64,000 nucleotides of DNA from Cupriavidus taiwanensis (GTDB lineage: Bacteria; Pseudomonadota; Gammaproteobacteria; Burkholderiales; Burkholderiaceae). Made by a program: the position numbers and the translations under genes. The notes beneath the pieces were generated by a model. That model saw only the letters and a program-made list of their open reading frames with translations. It made no database searches and was not told where the DNA came from. This document shows, one piece after another, positions 17,380 to 26,426 of the stretch. How positions within the stretch are numbered: position 1 is the stretch's first letter; each line of letters begins with the position of its first letter. The stretch lies in the NCBI RefSeq assembly GCF_900250115.1, contig NZ_LT984803.1:2569583-2633582 (forward strand), given 5' to 3'.

Positions 17380-18573
17380 ATGGCTGCCAACGCCGAATTC
17401 CACTGGGCCGACCCCCTGCTGCTCGACCAGCAACTGAGCGCCGACGAACGCGCCGTGCGTGACGCCTCCGCGGCGTACTGCCAGGACAAGCTGATGCCGC
17501 GCGTGCTGCAATCGTTCCGCAACGAGAAGACCGACGTCGAGATCTTCCGCGAGATGGGTGAACTCGGCCTGCTCGGCCCGACCATCCCCGAGCAATATGG
17601 CGGCCCGGGCCTCAACTACGTCAGCTACGGCCTAATCGCGCGTGAAGTGGAGCGCGTCGATTCTGGCTACCGCTCGATGATGAGCGTGCAGTCGTCGCTG
17701 GTGATGGTCCCGATCTACGAATTCGGCACCGAGGCGCAGAAGCAGAAGTACCTGCCCAAGCTCGCCACCGGCGAGTGGATCGGCTGCTTCGGCCTGACCG
17801 AGCCGAACCACGGTTCCGACCCGGGCTCGATGGTGACCCGCGCGAAGAAGGTTGACGGCGGCTACGAGCTGACCGGCGCCAAGATGTGGATCACCAACTC
17901 GCCGATCGCCGACGTGTTCGTGGTCTGGGCCAAGCTGCAGGGCGAAGACGGCAAGGAAGACATCCGCGGCTTCATCCTGGAAAAGGGCTGGAAGGGCCTG
18001 AGCGCCCCGGCGATCCATGGCAAGGTCGGCCTGCGCACCTCGATCACCGGCGAGATCGTGCTGGACCAGGTGTTCGTACCGGAAGAGAACATCATGCCGG
18101 GCGTGAAGGGCCTGAAGGGTCCGTTCACCTGCCTGAACTCGGCCCGCTACGGCATCGCCTGGGGCGCGCTGGGCGCCGCCGAATTCTGCTGGCACACCGC
18201 GCGCCAGTACACGCTGGACCGCAAGCAGTTCGGCCGCCCGCTGGCCCAGACCCAGCTGGTGCAGAAGAAGCTGGCCGACATGCAGACCGAGATCACGCTG
18301 GGCCTGCAGGGCTGCCTGCGTCTGGGCCGCATGAAGGACGAAGGCACCGCCGCGGTGGAGATCACCTCGATCATGAAGCGCAACTCGTGCGGCAAGTCGC
18401 TCGACATCGCCCGCGTGGCGCGCGACATGCTGGGCGGCAACGGCATCTCGGACGAATTCGGCGTGATCCGCCACGTGGTGAACCTCGAGGTGGTCAACAC
18501 CTACGAAGGCACCCATGACATCCACGCGCTGATCCTGGGCCGCGCCCAGACCGGCCTGCAAGCCTTCTTCTGA
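17380..18573 (+). CDS. gcdH: Glutaryl-CoA dehydrogenase
   Basis: A 397-residue acyl-CoA dehydrogenase that oxidises and decarboxylates glutaryl-CoA to crotonyl-CoA, at the end of lysine, tryptophan and benzoate-type catabolism. Family blocks visible are [46 protein letters not shown] and the C-terminal [20 protein letters not shown], which carries the catalytic glutamate in YEGT. The pattern matches GcdH better than short-chain enzymes. The start ATG at 17380 has GGAG upstream; an ATG seven codons earlier does not match family N-termini. Divergent from an IclR regulator. Confidence 0.96.
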   Translation: MAANAEFHWADPLLLDQQLSADERAVRDASAAYCQDKLMPRVLQSFRNEKTDVEIFREMGELGLLGPTIPEQYGGPGLNYVSYGLIAREVERVDSGYRSMMSVQSSLVMVPIYEFGTEAQKQKYLPKLATGEWIGCFGLTEPNHGSDPGSMVTRAKKVDGGYELTGAKMWITNSPIADVFVVWAKLQGEDGKEDIRGFILEKGWKGLSAPAIHGKVGLRTSITGEIVLDQVFVPEENIMPGVKGLKGPFTCLNSARYGIAWGALGAAEFCWHTARQYTLDRKQFGRPLAQTQLVQKKLADMQTEITLGLQGCLRLGRMKDEGTAAVEITSIMKRNSCGKSLDIARVARDMLGGNGISDEFGVIRHVVNLEVVNTYEGTHDIHALILGRAQTGLQAFF

Positions 18574-18589
18574 TCGGAGCATGAAAAAA

Positions 18590-18609
18590 GCCCGGCGATG
18601 AAGCCGGGC
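18590..18609 (-). terminator. Hairpin with T-run on the minus strand
   Basis: GCCCGGC-gatgaa-GCCGGGC; an A6 run at 18584-18589 on the plus strand gives a U-run for minus-strand transcripts. It would stop transcription coming from the peroxiredoxin remnant before it enters gcdH. Confidence 0.55.
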
Positions 18610-18670
18610 CAAGCACACTACCAAGGAGACGACGAGGCTGCCCCCGTCGATACAACACCTGCCTTGCACA

Positions 18671-18692
18671 CGGCCCCGCCCTGGCGGGGCCG
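18671..18692 (+). terminator. Strong GC hairpin downstream of gcdH
   Basis: CGGCCCCGCC-ct-GGCGGGGCCG, ten perfect base pairs, followed by the weakly T-rich TGTTCATTT. Probably the gcdH terminator, although it lies about 100 bases after the stop. Confidence 0.5.
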
Positions 18693-18695
18693 TGT

Positions 18696-18818
18696 TCATT
18701 TGTCGGGCGGCGAGAACCGCAGGCCCCGGCCGTCGCCGGGCCACGCATGCAAGCGGATGCGGCCTGCGCTGGAATCCTGTCCCAGGTCCGCGGCGATAGC
18801 GCCAAGTCGCAATGCCAT
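18696..18818 (-). pseudogene. N-terminal remnant of a 1-Cys-type peroxiredoxin
   Basis: A 40-codon reading frame with ATG at 18818 and an upstream GGAG site. It begins MALRLGAIAADL, continues QDSSAGRIRLHAWPGD and ends at TGA 18696-18698. This matches the first 40 residues of AhpC/TSA-type 1-Cys peroxiredoxins (recalled consensus MALRLGDxAPDFxxDSSxGxIxFHxWxGD), but stops before the catalytic PxxFTPVCTTE segment. A gene remnant is the best reading; a functional micropeptide cannot be excluded. It is too short to be picked up by ordinary gene finding. Confidence 0.55.
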
Positions 18819-19103
18819 GCTCGGTTCTCCTGATTTCACGGTGGAACCAGGGTAACTGGATTGATATCCAACCCAAACGAATATAAAGTCACTACAAAAT
18901 CACTCGTAGTCATATAGGCATTCTCTGACATCCATCACGCCCGCTTTCGTGCATGCTGGCAATACTTGGGCGTCGACCCGCAGCGAACCCGCAGCGAACC
19001 CGCAACCGACCCTGTTCCGGGCGCGTTGCCTTGAAACGGCGACGTGTCGCCACATATGCTTAGTATCAGACCGACAAATGCCGTTAGCCTCGGAGCGAAG
19101 AAA
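18819..19103. other. Intergenic region between peroxiredoxin remnant and DUF883 gene
   Basis: Part of a 530-base stretch (18574-19103) without a full-length gene. The part from about 18860 to 18930 is notably AT-rich for this genome and probably holds promoters for both directions. It also contains a short direct repeat of CGCAGCGAACC around 18980-19000. No RNA gene recognised. Confidence 0.4.
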
Positions 19104-19430
19104 ATGTCAGAATCCGCACAAACCGAACCAACCGCCCGCAAACAGGAGAAACTGATGAGCGATGTGAAGACCGTTCTGTCCGACGCCGAGGAACTGCTGA
19201 AGCAAGCCGCCTCGACCACCGGGGAAAAGGCCGCCGAACTGCGCGAGCGTGGCATGGGCCTGCTCAAGCAAGCCAAGGAGAAGGCCCAGGACCTGCAAGA
19301 TGCCGTCGTAACCAAGAGCAAGGCCGCCGCGCGTGCCACCGACGACTACGTGCACGACCACCCGTGGCGCGCGGTGGGTGTCGCCGCCGGCGTGGGCCTG
19401 CTGATCGGTCTGCTGCTCAACCGCAAGTAA
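19104..19430 (+). CDS. DUF883 (ElaB/YqjD-type) small membrane protein
   Basis: A 108-residue protein: a charged, helix-forming N-terminal part (AEELLKQAASTTGEKAAELRERG) and a C-terminal HPWRAVGVAAGVGLLIGLLLNRK segment that forms one membrane anchor ending in positive charges. This is the ElaB/YqjD/DUF883 architecture; relatives in E. coli are inner-membrane tail-anchored and bind ribosomes under stress. Two starts have ribosome sites: ATG 19104 (GGAGCGAAG upstream) and ATG 19155 (AGGAG upstream), so the first 17 residues are uncertain. It heads a three-gene envelope operon. Confidence 0.88.
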   Translation: MSESAQTEPTARKQEKLMSDVKTVLSDAEELLKQAASTTGEKAAELRERGMGLLKQAKEKAQDLQDAVVTKSKAAARATDDYVHDHPWRAVGVAAGVGLLIGLLLNRK

Positions 19431-19652
19431 GCGCTGCAAATCCGGCGCGGCTCGCCAAGGCCGCGCCATCGTGGCAACCCGCCCGGCGGGTTGCCAATGG
19501 CCGGGGCGCCCGGTGTGCCGGTAACGCTGTCGCGGTTGACCTCTCATGGCCAACCGTTCGTTGCCGACACGACCTGGCGCCGCATCCGGCCTTGCCAGCT
19601 GGATAGGTGCGTACGGCCATGCCGGCGCACCGCTCTTTCACGCCGGAGCCGC

Positions 19653-20033
19653 ATGAGCGAAGCCACCCCTTCCCCCAAGTTCCTCGACGCCGTGCGCAAC
19701 CTGGCCGGCTCGCTCGTGGCGATGGTGCAGACGCGCCTGGAGCTTGCCAGCGTGGAGCTGGCCGAGGAGCGCACGCGCTTGCTGAAGGTCGCCCTGCTGG
19801 CCTTGTTCGGGCTGGCGTTCTTCGGGCTGGGCCTGGTCACGCTGACCGCCCTCATCGCGATCCTGTTCTGGGACACCTACCGCTGGCAGGCGCTGGGCGC
19901 CCTGACGGTGCTCTACCTGGTGCTGTGCGCCGTCTGCCTGGCGTACGCCCGCAGCGTGCTGCGCAACGCGCCGCCGATGCTGGAAGCCACCCTCGCCGAA
20001 ATCGACAAAGACCGGGAGATCCTGCGCCGATGA
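19653..20033 (+). CDS. Phage-holin-like membrane protein (YqjE/DUF1469 type)
   Basis: A 126-residue protein with an amphipathic N-terminal region (LAGSLVAMVQTRLELASVELAEER) and two hydrophobic helices (LLALFGLAFFGLGLVTLTALIAILF and ALTVLYLVLCAVCLAYA). This is the pattern of the phage holin III superfamily protein YqjE, which follows the DUF883 gene in many proteobacteria. The name reflects a fold family; there is no sign of phage here. The start ATG at 19653 follows GGAGCC. Its stop overlaps the next start (ATGA). Confidence 0.82.
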   Translation: MSEATPSPKFLDAVRNLAGSLVAMVQTRLELASVELAEERTRLLKVALLALFGLAFFGLGLVTLTALIAILFWDTYRWQALGALTVLYLVLCAVCLAYARSVLRNAPPMLEATLAEIDKDREILRR

Positions 20034-20536
20034 GCACACTCGACCCTGACGACGCCACGTCCGCACGCGAACGCGGCGAATACCCGCGCGCGCCCCGGTT
20101 CACGCAAGAGGTGCGCCTGCCGCTGGCGGTGCGCAAGGAACTGCTGCTGACCCGCGCCGCCCTCGAACGCCACGATTGCCTGCAGGCCCTGCGCGCGGTG
20201 CGCGGCGGCGTGCACCGCCTGGGCACCGTCAGCGCCTGGCTGCCGCGGATCGCGCGGCCGGGCTCGTGGATGAAGGTGGTCGGCCTGACCAAGGACTACC
20301 CGCTCCTGAGCACCGCGGTGACGCTGGCGCTGCCGCTGGTCAAGCGCGTGCCGGTGCTGCGCTGGAGCTGGAAGCTGTCCAAGCTCGGCCTGGTCGCCGG
20401 CGCGGCCTACTGGGCCTACAACACCTGGCGCGAGGCCAAGGGCCAGGCGGTACCGCCGGCCAGCGTGCCGACCCCGGCCCCGGCGGGCACTCCGCCCGCC
20501 GCCGACACCGGCTTCCGCGATCCGCTGATCCCCTGA
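20030..20536 (+). CDS. Conserved hypothetical protein of the DUF883/holin operon (possibly DUF3318)
   Basis: A 168-residue protein whose start overlaps the holin-like gene by four bases, so it is translationally coupled. The first 55 residues are charged and helix-forming (LPLAVRKELLLTRAALERHDCLQALRAV); residues 80-125 hold a moderately hydrophobic stretch (LLSTAVTLALPLVKRVP, then LGLVAGAAYWAYNTW); the tail is Pro/Ala-rich. I recall proteins in this slot being annotated DUF3318, but cannot verify it. It probably works with the two upstream membrane proteins. Function unknown. Confidence 0.7.
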   Translation: MSTLDPDDATSARERGEYPRAPRFTQEVRLPLAVRKELLLTRAALERHDCLQALRAVRGGVHRLGTVSAWLPRIARPGSWMKVVGLTKDYPLLSTAVTLALPLVKRVPVLRWSWKLSKLGLVAGAAYWAYNTWREAKGQAVPPASVPTPAPAGTPPAADTGFRDPLIP

Positions 20537-20549
20537 CAATCTGGACGAC

Positions 20550-23423
20550 TCAGCCGGCCAGCGCCAGCGCCGGCCGCGCCCCGGCCTCCGGGGCGAACGG
20601 CACCGGCGGCGCAATGTGGTAGCCCTGCGCCAGGTCCACGCCCAGCTCGCGCAGGCGCTCGAGCATCGCCTCGTTCTCGACGAATTCGGCAATGGTCTGC
20701 TTGCCCATGGCGTGGCCGATGCGCTGGATCACCTCCACCATCACCAGGTTGACCGGATCGACCAGCATATCGCGCACGAAACTGCCGTCGATCTTCAGGT
20801 AGGCCGCCGGCAGGTGCTTCAGGTAGGTGAACGAGGACATGCCGGCGCCGAAGTCGTCCAGCGCGAACTGGCAGCCGAGCTGCTGCAACTGCATGATGAA
20901 CGCCCCGGCCTGGGCCAGGTTGGCAATCGCCGCCGTTTCGGTGATCTCGAAGCAGATGCCGTCCAGCGCGATGCCGAAGCGCTGCGCCTGTTCGCGCACG
21001 AAATCCGGGAACTGGAGGTCGGCCAGCGACGAGCCTGACAGGTTGATCGCGCAGATGGCGGTCTCGGCCTGGCGTCCCACCAGCGTGGCAAACGCGGTCT
21101 CGACCACCCAGCGGTCGATCATCGGCATCAGGTTGTAGCGCTCGCAGGCCGGCACGAAGGCCATCGGCGGCACCACGCGGCCGCGCTCGTCGACCATGCG
21201 CAGCAACAGCTCCACATGGCGCCCCCGCGCCGACGGCGTGCCCGGCTGCACCGGCACGATCTCCTGCGAGAACAGGCAGAAGCGGCCGGCCGCCAGCGCC
21301 GCGTGCACGCGGCTGACCCACTCCATCTCGCCATGGCGCGCCTGCACCACGCTGTCCAGCGGATGGTAGACCTGCACGCGGTTGCGCCCGCCTTCCTTGG
21401 CCACGTAGCACGCCGCGTCGGCCGCGCTCAGCGCCTCGGCCACGCTGCCGGTGTGCCGGTCCAGCGTGACCAGGCCGATGCTGGCGCCGACCGCGAAGGT
21501 GCGCTGCCGGTGCGCAAAGCGGAAGCTCGCAATGGCGTGGCGCAAGCCCTCGGCCACGCGCTCGCCGTCGGCGGCGCCGCAATGCTCGAGCAGCACGCCA
21601 AACTCGTCGCCGCCCAGCCGCGCCAGCATGTCGCTGCGGCGCAGATGGCCGCGCATGATCTCGGCCATCTGCCGGATCAGCTCGTCGCCGGCGGCATGGC
21701 CGCAGGTGTCGTTGACCACCTTGAACTGATCCAGGTCCAGGTACATCAACGTGTGCGGGATGCCCTGCGTGCGCGCACGCTCGATCGCCGCGGCCAGCCG
21801 GCGCTCGAATTCGGCGCGGTTGACCAGGCCGGTCAGCGCGTCGTGGCTGGCCTCGTATGCGAGGCGCGCGGCATGCGCGCGTTCCTGGCTGATGTCGTGC
21901 AGCACCACCACCACGCCGATGGCCTGCGCGGCGCGGTCGCGGATCAACGCCACCGACGGCTTGACCACCAGCGCCGGTCCGGGCTGCCCGGCACCATCGC
22001 GCTGCACCAGCTGAGCCGAGCGGGTGTGCCAGCGCTGCTGCAAGGCCAGCATCACGATATCAGGCAGCGGCGCCTGGCTGTCCTCGTCGCGCAGCACGCA
22101 GACCTGGCTCAGCGGCAGCCCGCGCGCCCCGGCTTCGCGCCATCCGGTCAGCGCTTCGGCGGCGGGATTGAGCGACTGCACGCGGCCCCATACATCGGCG
22201 GTCACCACCGCATCGCCGATGGCCTGCAGCGTGACCTGGGCGCGCTCCTTTTCGGCAAACAGCTGGGTCTCGTAGCGCTTGTGCTCGGAGATATCGGTGA
22301 GCGAGCCCGCCATGCGCGCGCGCCGGCGCCCGGCACCGCGCACCAGCCGGCCGCGTGCCCGCACCCACAGGTAGTCCCCGGCGCGGTTGCGCAGGCGGAA
22401 TTCGGCGTCATAGGGCTCGCCGCTGCGCAGGTGGTATGCCAGCCTGGCTTCGAACGCCGCCAGCTCGGACGGATGCAGAAGCCCCAGCACGGTTTCGCGC
22501 GCATTCGGCAGCTCGTCGGCGCGGTAGCCCAACATCTGTGCGCAGCGCGCCGAGAAATACAGTTCGCCGCGGCCAGGATGCCAGTCCCACAGGCCATCGT
22601 TGCTGCCCTCGACCGCCAGCTGCAGCTGCTCTTCACTTTGCGCCAGGGCCTCGCGCAGCCGGCGCTCACGCCGCAGCGGCCCCAACGACAGCAGGATCGC
22701 CGACATCAGCAGCGCCGCCGCCATCACCGCGCTGCCGCTGGTGAGCAGCCGCATGACCCGGCGCGAGGCGTGGCCCAGGTGTCCCGAGAAGGCACGTTCC
22801 AGCGGCGTCAGCCGGGCGTCGATCTGCGCGATGTTGCGCAGCACAGGCGCCACGCAGGCGTCGTCGCACCCGGGCTGACCGGCCAGGCGCCGCAGCGCCA
22901 GCGCCTGCTCATGCAACGCAAAGATCTCGAGATCGCCCTGTGCCCACACGCGGATGGCCGCGTCGACCTCATGGATATGGCGGAAGTTCCGGTACAGGCG
23001 CACCATCCGCGGGATGTCTTCGGGGTGGTTGCCGCCGGCCAGCAGGCCCTCGCGCACGCGCTCCAGGTCGGGCTCGGCGCGGTCCAGTTCCAGGCGGGCG
23101 CGGTGGTCGCCGAACGGGATCGCGATGGACGCCAGGTAGGCGTCGAAATCCGCCGGATCGCGGTCCTCGCCGTAGCGCAGCAGGTGCAGCACGGCGTTCT
23201 TCTGGCCCTTGGACCACTGGCTCTCGCCGGCGACGAAGGCGCGCGCGGCCGACAGCAGGTCCAGGCTGGCGATGCTGAACAACGCCAGCGCCACCACCAC
23301 CGGTACGAACGGCCAGATGATGCGCAGCACATGCCCGCTGGCCGGCAAGGAAACGCCTGCTTGCCGCATAGGTCTTGTTCGGGGGGCCGTGTCTCGCGGC
23401 CGTTCCATGGGTCCGCGGTCCAC
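20550..23423 (-). CDS. PAS-containing diguanylate cyclase/phosphodiesterase
   Basis: A 957-residue inner-membrane c-di-GMP signalling protein. Two membrane helices (about 32-56 and 229-250) flank a periplasmic sensor of some 170 residues. Two PAS domains follow (about 262-390 and 391-515), then a GGDEF domain with intact GGDEF (604-608) and an inhibitory-site RRSD (595-598), then an EAL domain with DDFGAG intact. The EAL signature itself reads ELL (738-740), keeping the glutamate. Both synthesis and hydrolysis of c-di-GMP are possible. The start is uncertain: ATG 23423 is used, with in-frame ATGs 5 and 18 codons downstream. It converges on the DUF883 operon. Confidence 0.9.
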   Translation of the reverse strand: MDRGPMERPRDTAPRTRPMRQAGVSLPASGHVLRIIWPFVPVVVALALFSIASLDLLSAARAFVAGESQWSKGQKNAVLHLLRYGEDRDPADFDAYLASIAIPFGDHRARLELDRAEPDLERVREGLLAGGNHPEDIPRMVRLYRNFRHIHEVDAAIRVWAQGDLEIFALHEQALALRRLAGQPGCDDACVAPVLRNIAQIDARLTPLERAFSGHLGHASRRVMRLLTSGSAVMAAALLMSAILLSLGPLRRERRLREALAQSEEQLQLAVEGSNDGLWDWHPGRGELYFSARCAQMLGYRADELPNARETVLGLLHPSELAAFEARLAYHLRSGEPYDAEFRLRNRAGDYLWVRARGRLVRGAGRRRARMAGSLTDISEHKRYETQLFAEKERAQVTLQAIGDAVVTADVWGRVQSLNPAAEALTGWREAGARGLPLSQVCVLRDEDSQAPLPDIVMLALQQRWHTRSAQLVQRDGAGQPGPALVVKPSVALIRDRAAQAIGVVVVLHDISQERAHAARLAYEASHDALTGLVNRAEFERRLAAAIERARTQGIPHTLMYLDLDQFKVVNDTCGHAAGDELIRQMAEIMRGHLRRSDMLARLGGDEFGVLLEHCGAADGERVAEGLRHAIASFRFAHRQRTFAVGASIGLVTLDRHTGSVAEALSAADAACYVAKEGGRNRVQVYHPLDSVVQARHGEMEWVSRVHAALAAGRFCLFSQEIVPVQPGTPSARGRHVELLLRMVDERGRVVPPMAFVPACERYNLMPMIDRWVVETAFATLVGRQAETAICAINLSGSSLADLQFPDFVREQAQRFGIALDGICFEITETAAIANLAQAGAFIMQLQQLGCQFALDDFGAGMSSFTYLKHLPAAYLKIDGSFVRDMLVDPVNLVMVEVIQRIGHAMGKQTIAEFVENEAMLERLRELGVDLAQGYHIAPPVPFAPEAGARPALALAG

Positions 23424-23518
23424 GCGCCGCGGTTAGCCCATTGTGCGGCGCGCGCCGGGCCCGCGTCTCTACCTCGAACTAGTTAAAGCATCCCCTACCA
23501 TCGGGGCATGCCAGATGC

Positions 23519-23551
23519 AAAAAGGGCCTGTGACGTGCGCCACAGGCCCTT
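23519..23551 (-). terminator. Terminator after tRNA-Lys
   Basis: GGGCCTGTG / CACAGGCCC with a seven-to-eight-base loop; the plus-strand A-run at its left end becomes a U-run on the minus strand, directly 3' of the tRNA. Confidence 0.75.
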
Positions 23552-23559
23552 CGCAATAC

Positions 23560-23635
23560 TGGTGGGTCGTGCGTGACTCGAACACGCGACCAACGGATTA
23601 AAAGTCCGCTGCTCTACCGACTGAGCTAACGACCC
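23560..23635 (-). tRNA. tRNA-Lys (anticodon TTT)
   Basis: A 76-nt tRNA with encoded CCA. The 7-bp acceptor stem is GGGTCGT/ACGACCC, the D-arm contains AGCTCAGTCGGTAGAGC, the anticodon loop reads CTTTTAA with TTT at 23602-23600, and the T-arm holds GTTCGAGTC. It reads lysine AAA and AAG codons. A terminator follows directly. Confidence 0.97.
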
Positions 23636-23702
23636 GAAAAAACAGAACCGCGATTATAGTGATGCGATTCTCGATGTGTCAAGGCCATGGTGCGCCAGCG
23701 TC

Positions 23703-24818
23703 TTACACCATGCGTTCCAGGCGCCACATCTGGTAGCGGAACGCCAGCACCGCGCCGGCCAGGATGCCGGCCAGCGCAATGAACGAGCCCAGCGCCAGCG
23801 TCGACACGCCCGACAGCCCCTGCCCCACCGTGCAGCCCAGCGCCGTCACCCCGCCCGCGCCCATCAGGATGCCGCCGACAATGTGGTTGGCCACGTCCTC
23901 GGCATTGCCGAAGCCTTCCCAGCGGAAGGTGCGGGTGGCCAGCGCATACGCGGCCGCGCCGGCGATCACGCCGAACACGCTGACGATGCCGATGGTCAGC
24001 ACCTTGCTCTTGTCGCTGAACAGCATCAGCCAGTCGAGCGTGTAGGCATACGGCGCGACGAAGCTCAGGCTTTCCATGCGGCCGCTGTTGGTCGAGACGA
24101 ACAGTTCTTCCAGCGTATTGGGGTCTTCGGCAACGTAGCCGAGGTGGCCCGACACGTACCACATCGCCACGATGATCAGGCCCACGCCGAGGCCGCCGAG
24201 CAGGTTGTCGAAGGTGCGGAAGCCGCGCCCCGCCAGCGCCCACGCCGCCAGCACGCCGCCCAGCGCCAGGCCCAGCCCCAGTTGGAGCACGCCGCGCGCC
24301 GCGCCGGTGCCCTGCGCCAGCACCGACGGCAGGTCCTGCGTGGTCGGCAGCGCCAGCGCCACCGCATCGACGGTATTGACTCGCACCACGCCGAACAGGC
24401 CGCGCAGTGTCATGTAGGCCGACAACCCCAGGAACACGAACACCACCAGCGACTTCAGGTTGCCCGCGCCGATCCGCACCAGGGTCTTGCTGCCGCAGCC
24501 GGACGCCAGCACCATGCCGAAGCCGAACATCAGCCCGCCGGCCAGCGCCGACAGCCAGGCCAGCTTGCTGGCGGCATAGATGGTCTTGGTCGGGTCGATC
24601 GCGCCGTGCCAGGCCAGCACGCCGGTGCCGATCATGGCCACCCCGATCGCCAGCGCCCACATGCGCATGCGGCTCCAGTCACCCATGTTGACGATGTCCG
24701 AGACCGCCCCCATGGTGCAGAAGTGCGTGCGCTGCAGCAGCGCGCCAAACAGGAAGGTCAGGACGAAGGTGCTCAGCAGCACCGAGCGCGAGAGCGCGGC
24801 AAGATCGATTTCAGGCAT
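23703..24818 (-). CDS. YeeE/YedE family sulfur-compound transporter
   Basis: A 371-residue polytopic inner-membrane protein with two repeats of the sulfur-transport fold. Conserved cysteine motifs are HFCTMGAVSD (Cys34), ASGCGSKTL (Cys108) and ALGCTVGQGLSG near residue 330. In the thiosulfate transporter TsuA, cysteines at equivalent sites pass thiosulfate across the membrane. This protein therefore probably imports thiosulfate or a related sulfur species. It is a full-length single-chain form, not the split two-gene form. It is followed after 30 bases by queC, which may share its transcript although the functions are unrelated. Confidence 0.88.
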   Translation of the reverse strand: MPEIDLAALSRSVLLSTFVLTFLFGALLQRTHFCTMGAVSDIVNMGDWSRMRMWALAIGVAMIGTGVLAWHGAIDPTKTIYAASKLAWLSALAGGLMFGFGMVLASGCGSKTLVRIGAGNLKSLVVFVFLGLSAYMTLRGLFGVVRVNTVDAVALALPTTQDLPSVLAQGTGAARGVLQLGLGLALGGVLAAWALAGRGFRTFDNLLGGLGVGLIIVAMWYVSGHLGYVAEDPNTLEELFVSTNSGRMESLSFVAPYAYTLDWLMLFSDKSKVLTIGIVSVFGVIAGAAAYALATRTFRWEGFGNAEDVANHIVGGILMGAGGVTALGCTVGQGLSGVSTLALGSFIALAGILAGAVLAFRYQMWRLERMV

Positions 24819-24848
24819 GGGGCGGGAACGGCGGACTCAGGCTCAGGA

Positions 24849-25532
24849 TCAGGCGGCGGCCTGGTAGCGGGTCGGGTCGGGCACGCCGGCGGCCTCGAAG
24901 CCGGCGCGGCGGATGCGGCAGGAATCGCACACGCCGCAGGCGCGGCCGTCGTCGTCGGCCTGGTAGCACGACACCGTCAGGCTGTAGTCGACGCCCAGCG
25001 CGATGCCGGCGCGGATGATCTCGCCCTTGGTCATGTCGATGATGGGGGCATGGACGCGGAAGCGGTCGCCCTCGACGCCGGCCTTGGTGGCCAGGTTGGC
25101 CAGGGTCTCGTAGGCGGCCACGTATTCGGGGCGGCAGTCCGGGTAGCCGGAATAGTCGACCGCGTTGGCGCCGAAGAACAGGTCGCGACCGCCGACCGCC
25201 TCGGCCCAGCCGAGCGCCAGCGACAGCATGATGGTGTTGCGCGCCGGCACGTAGGTGACGGGAATGCCGCCGCTGGCGCCATCGGTCGGCACCGCGAGCG
25301 CGTCGTCGGTCAGCGCCGAGCCGCCGAAGCGGCGCAGGTCGAGGTCGACGATCTCGTGGCGCGCGGCGCCCAGCGCCGCGGCCACGCGCGTGGCGGCTTC
25401 CAGTTCCGAGGAATGGCGCTGGCCGTAGCGCATCGACAGCGCATAGGTCTCGAAGCCCTGGGCGCGGGCCATGGCAAGTACGGTGGCGGAGTCGAGTCCG
25501 CCGGACAGCAGGACGATGGCGCGTTGAGTCAT
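24849..25532 (-). CDS. queC: 7-cyano-7-deazaguanine synthase
   Basis: A 227-residue ATP-dependent enzyme that converts 7-carboxy-7-deazaguanine plus ammonia to preQ0, a step in queuosine tRNA modification. The PP-loop SGGLDS is at residues 10-15. The C-terminal zinc site is formed by cysteines in [34 protein letters not shown] is also typical. ATG 25532 fits the family start. It is separated from the tol-pal operon by a terminator, so it has its own promoter. Confidence 0.96.
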   Translation of the reverse strand: MTQRAIVLLSGGLDSATVLAMARAQGFETYALSMRYGQRHSSELEAATRVAAALGAARHEIVDLDLRRFGGSALTDDALAVPTDGASGGIPVTYVPARNTIMLSLALGWAEAVGGRDLFFGANAVDYSGYPDCRPEYVAAYETLANLATKAGVEGDRFRVHAPIIDMTKGEIIRAGIALGVDYSLTVSCYQADDDGRACGVCDSCRIRRAGFEAAGVPDPTRYQAAA

Positions 25533-25604
25533 GGTGCGGGTCGCGCCGGCGGCGGCGCGCAAGAACATTCAGGCGAATCGCATATTCTAGCGCGACAAAC
25601 GAAA

Positions 25605-25626
25605 AAGGCCCGCCGAAGCGAGCCTT
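25605..25626 (-). terminator. Terminator at the end of the tol-pal operon
   Basis: On the minus strand AAGGCTCGC-TTCG-GCGGGCCTT followed by T3: a nine-pair stem with one G-T pair and a stable TTCG loop, 27 bases after the cpoB stop. Confidence 0.85.
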
Positions 25627-25652
25627 GCCATGGCGGGCAGCGGCGCCGGCGC

Positions 25653-26411
25653 TTACTTCAGCGTCTTGAGCCGGTTGCTCGCCGCCTGCGCGCCCTCGGT
25701 GCCGGGATACTTCGCCACCACCTGCTCCAGCGTCTTGCGCGCGGCCGCCTTCTGGCCGGACTCGAGCTGGTTGTTGGCAATGGCGATCATCGCGTCCGGC
25801 ACCTTGGGGTGGGTCGGGTTGGCATTGACCATGTTCTGCAGCACGAAGGTGGAACCCTTGTAGTCGCGCTGCGCGTACAGCGAGTTGCCGAGCCAGTACT
25901 GTGCCAGCGGCAGGTACGGACTCTGCGGGTACTTCTTCACGAACGCCGAGAACGAATTCCCCGCGCTCTTGAAGTCGCCCGCCTGGAACTGCTTGAGCGC
26001 GGCATCGTATTCGGGCTTTTCGCCCGGCTGCGCGATGCCTTCGCGGCCTTCGACCGTGACCTGCTGCGGCTCGAATTTCTTCAGGCGCGCATCGAGGTCG
26101 GCGTAGTAGTCCTTCTGCTGCTTCTGCAGCGTTTCCACCGTGTTCTGCAGCACTTCGTTCTGGCCGCGCAGCCGCGCCACTTCCTGGCGCAGGCCTTCGA
26201 GCTGGTTCTCCATCTCGAGCGTGGTGCGGCTGTTCTGCTCGATGCGCTGGGTCGCGGTCGCCTGGAAACCGTTGAACTGGTCGCGCAGGCTGATGACGGC
26301 CTTGCGGGCCTCGTCATCGTCGAACACTCCGGCATGCGCCTGCGACAGCGGCAGCATGCCGCCGCCGGCGACGGCGGCGAGCCACAACAGGGTGGAAACG
26401 CGTGCTTTCAT
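25653..26411 (-). CDS. cpoB: Tol-Pal system protein CpoB (YbgF)
   Basis: A 252-residue periplasmic protein that coordinates peptidoglycan synthesis with outer-membrane constriction at the septum. It has a signal peptide (MKARVSTLLWLAAVAGGGMLPLSQAHA), a coiled coil at about residues 55-110 (LEMENQLEGLRQEVARLRGQNE) and a C-terminal TPR part with AQYWLGNSLYAQRDY and LESGQKAAARKTLEQV. Last gene of the operon, 15 bases after pal and before a strong terminator. Confidence 0.95.
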   Translation of the reverse strand: MKARVSTLLWLAAVAGGGMLPLSQAHAGVFDDDEARKAVISLRDQFNGFQATATQRIEQNSRTTLEMENQLEGLRQEVARLRGQNEVLQNTVETLQKQQKDYYADLDARLKKFEPQQVTVEGREGIAQPGEKPEYDAALKQFQAGDFKSAGNSFSAFVKKYPQSPYLPLAQYWLGNSLYAQRDYKGSTFVLQNMVNANPTHPKVPDAMIAIANNQLESGQKAAARKTLEQVVAKYPGTEGAQAASNRLKTLK

Positions 26412-26426
26412 GGAAGGCGGTCCAGA

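Noticed and set aside
19653..20033. Holin-like gene as evidence of a prophage
   Set aside because: No other phage genes nearby, and the DUF883/holin-like pair is a standard chromosomal operon.
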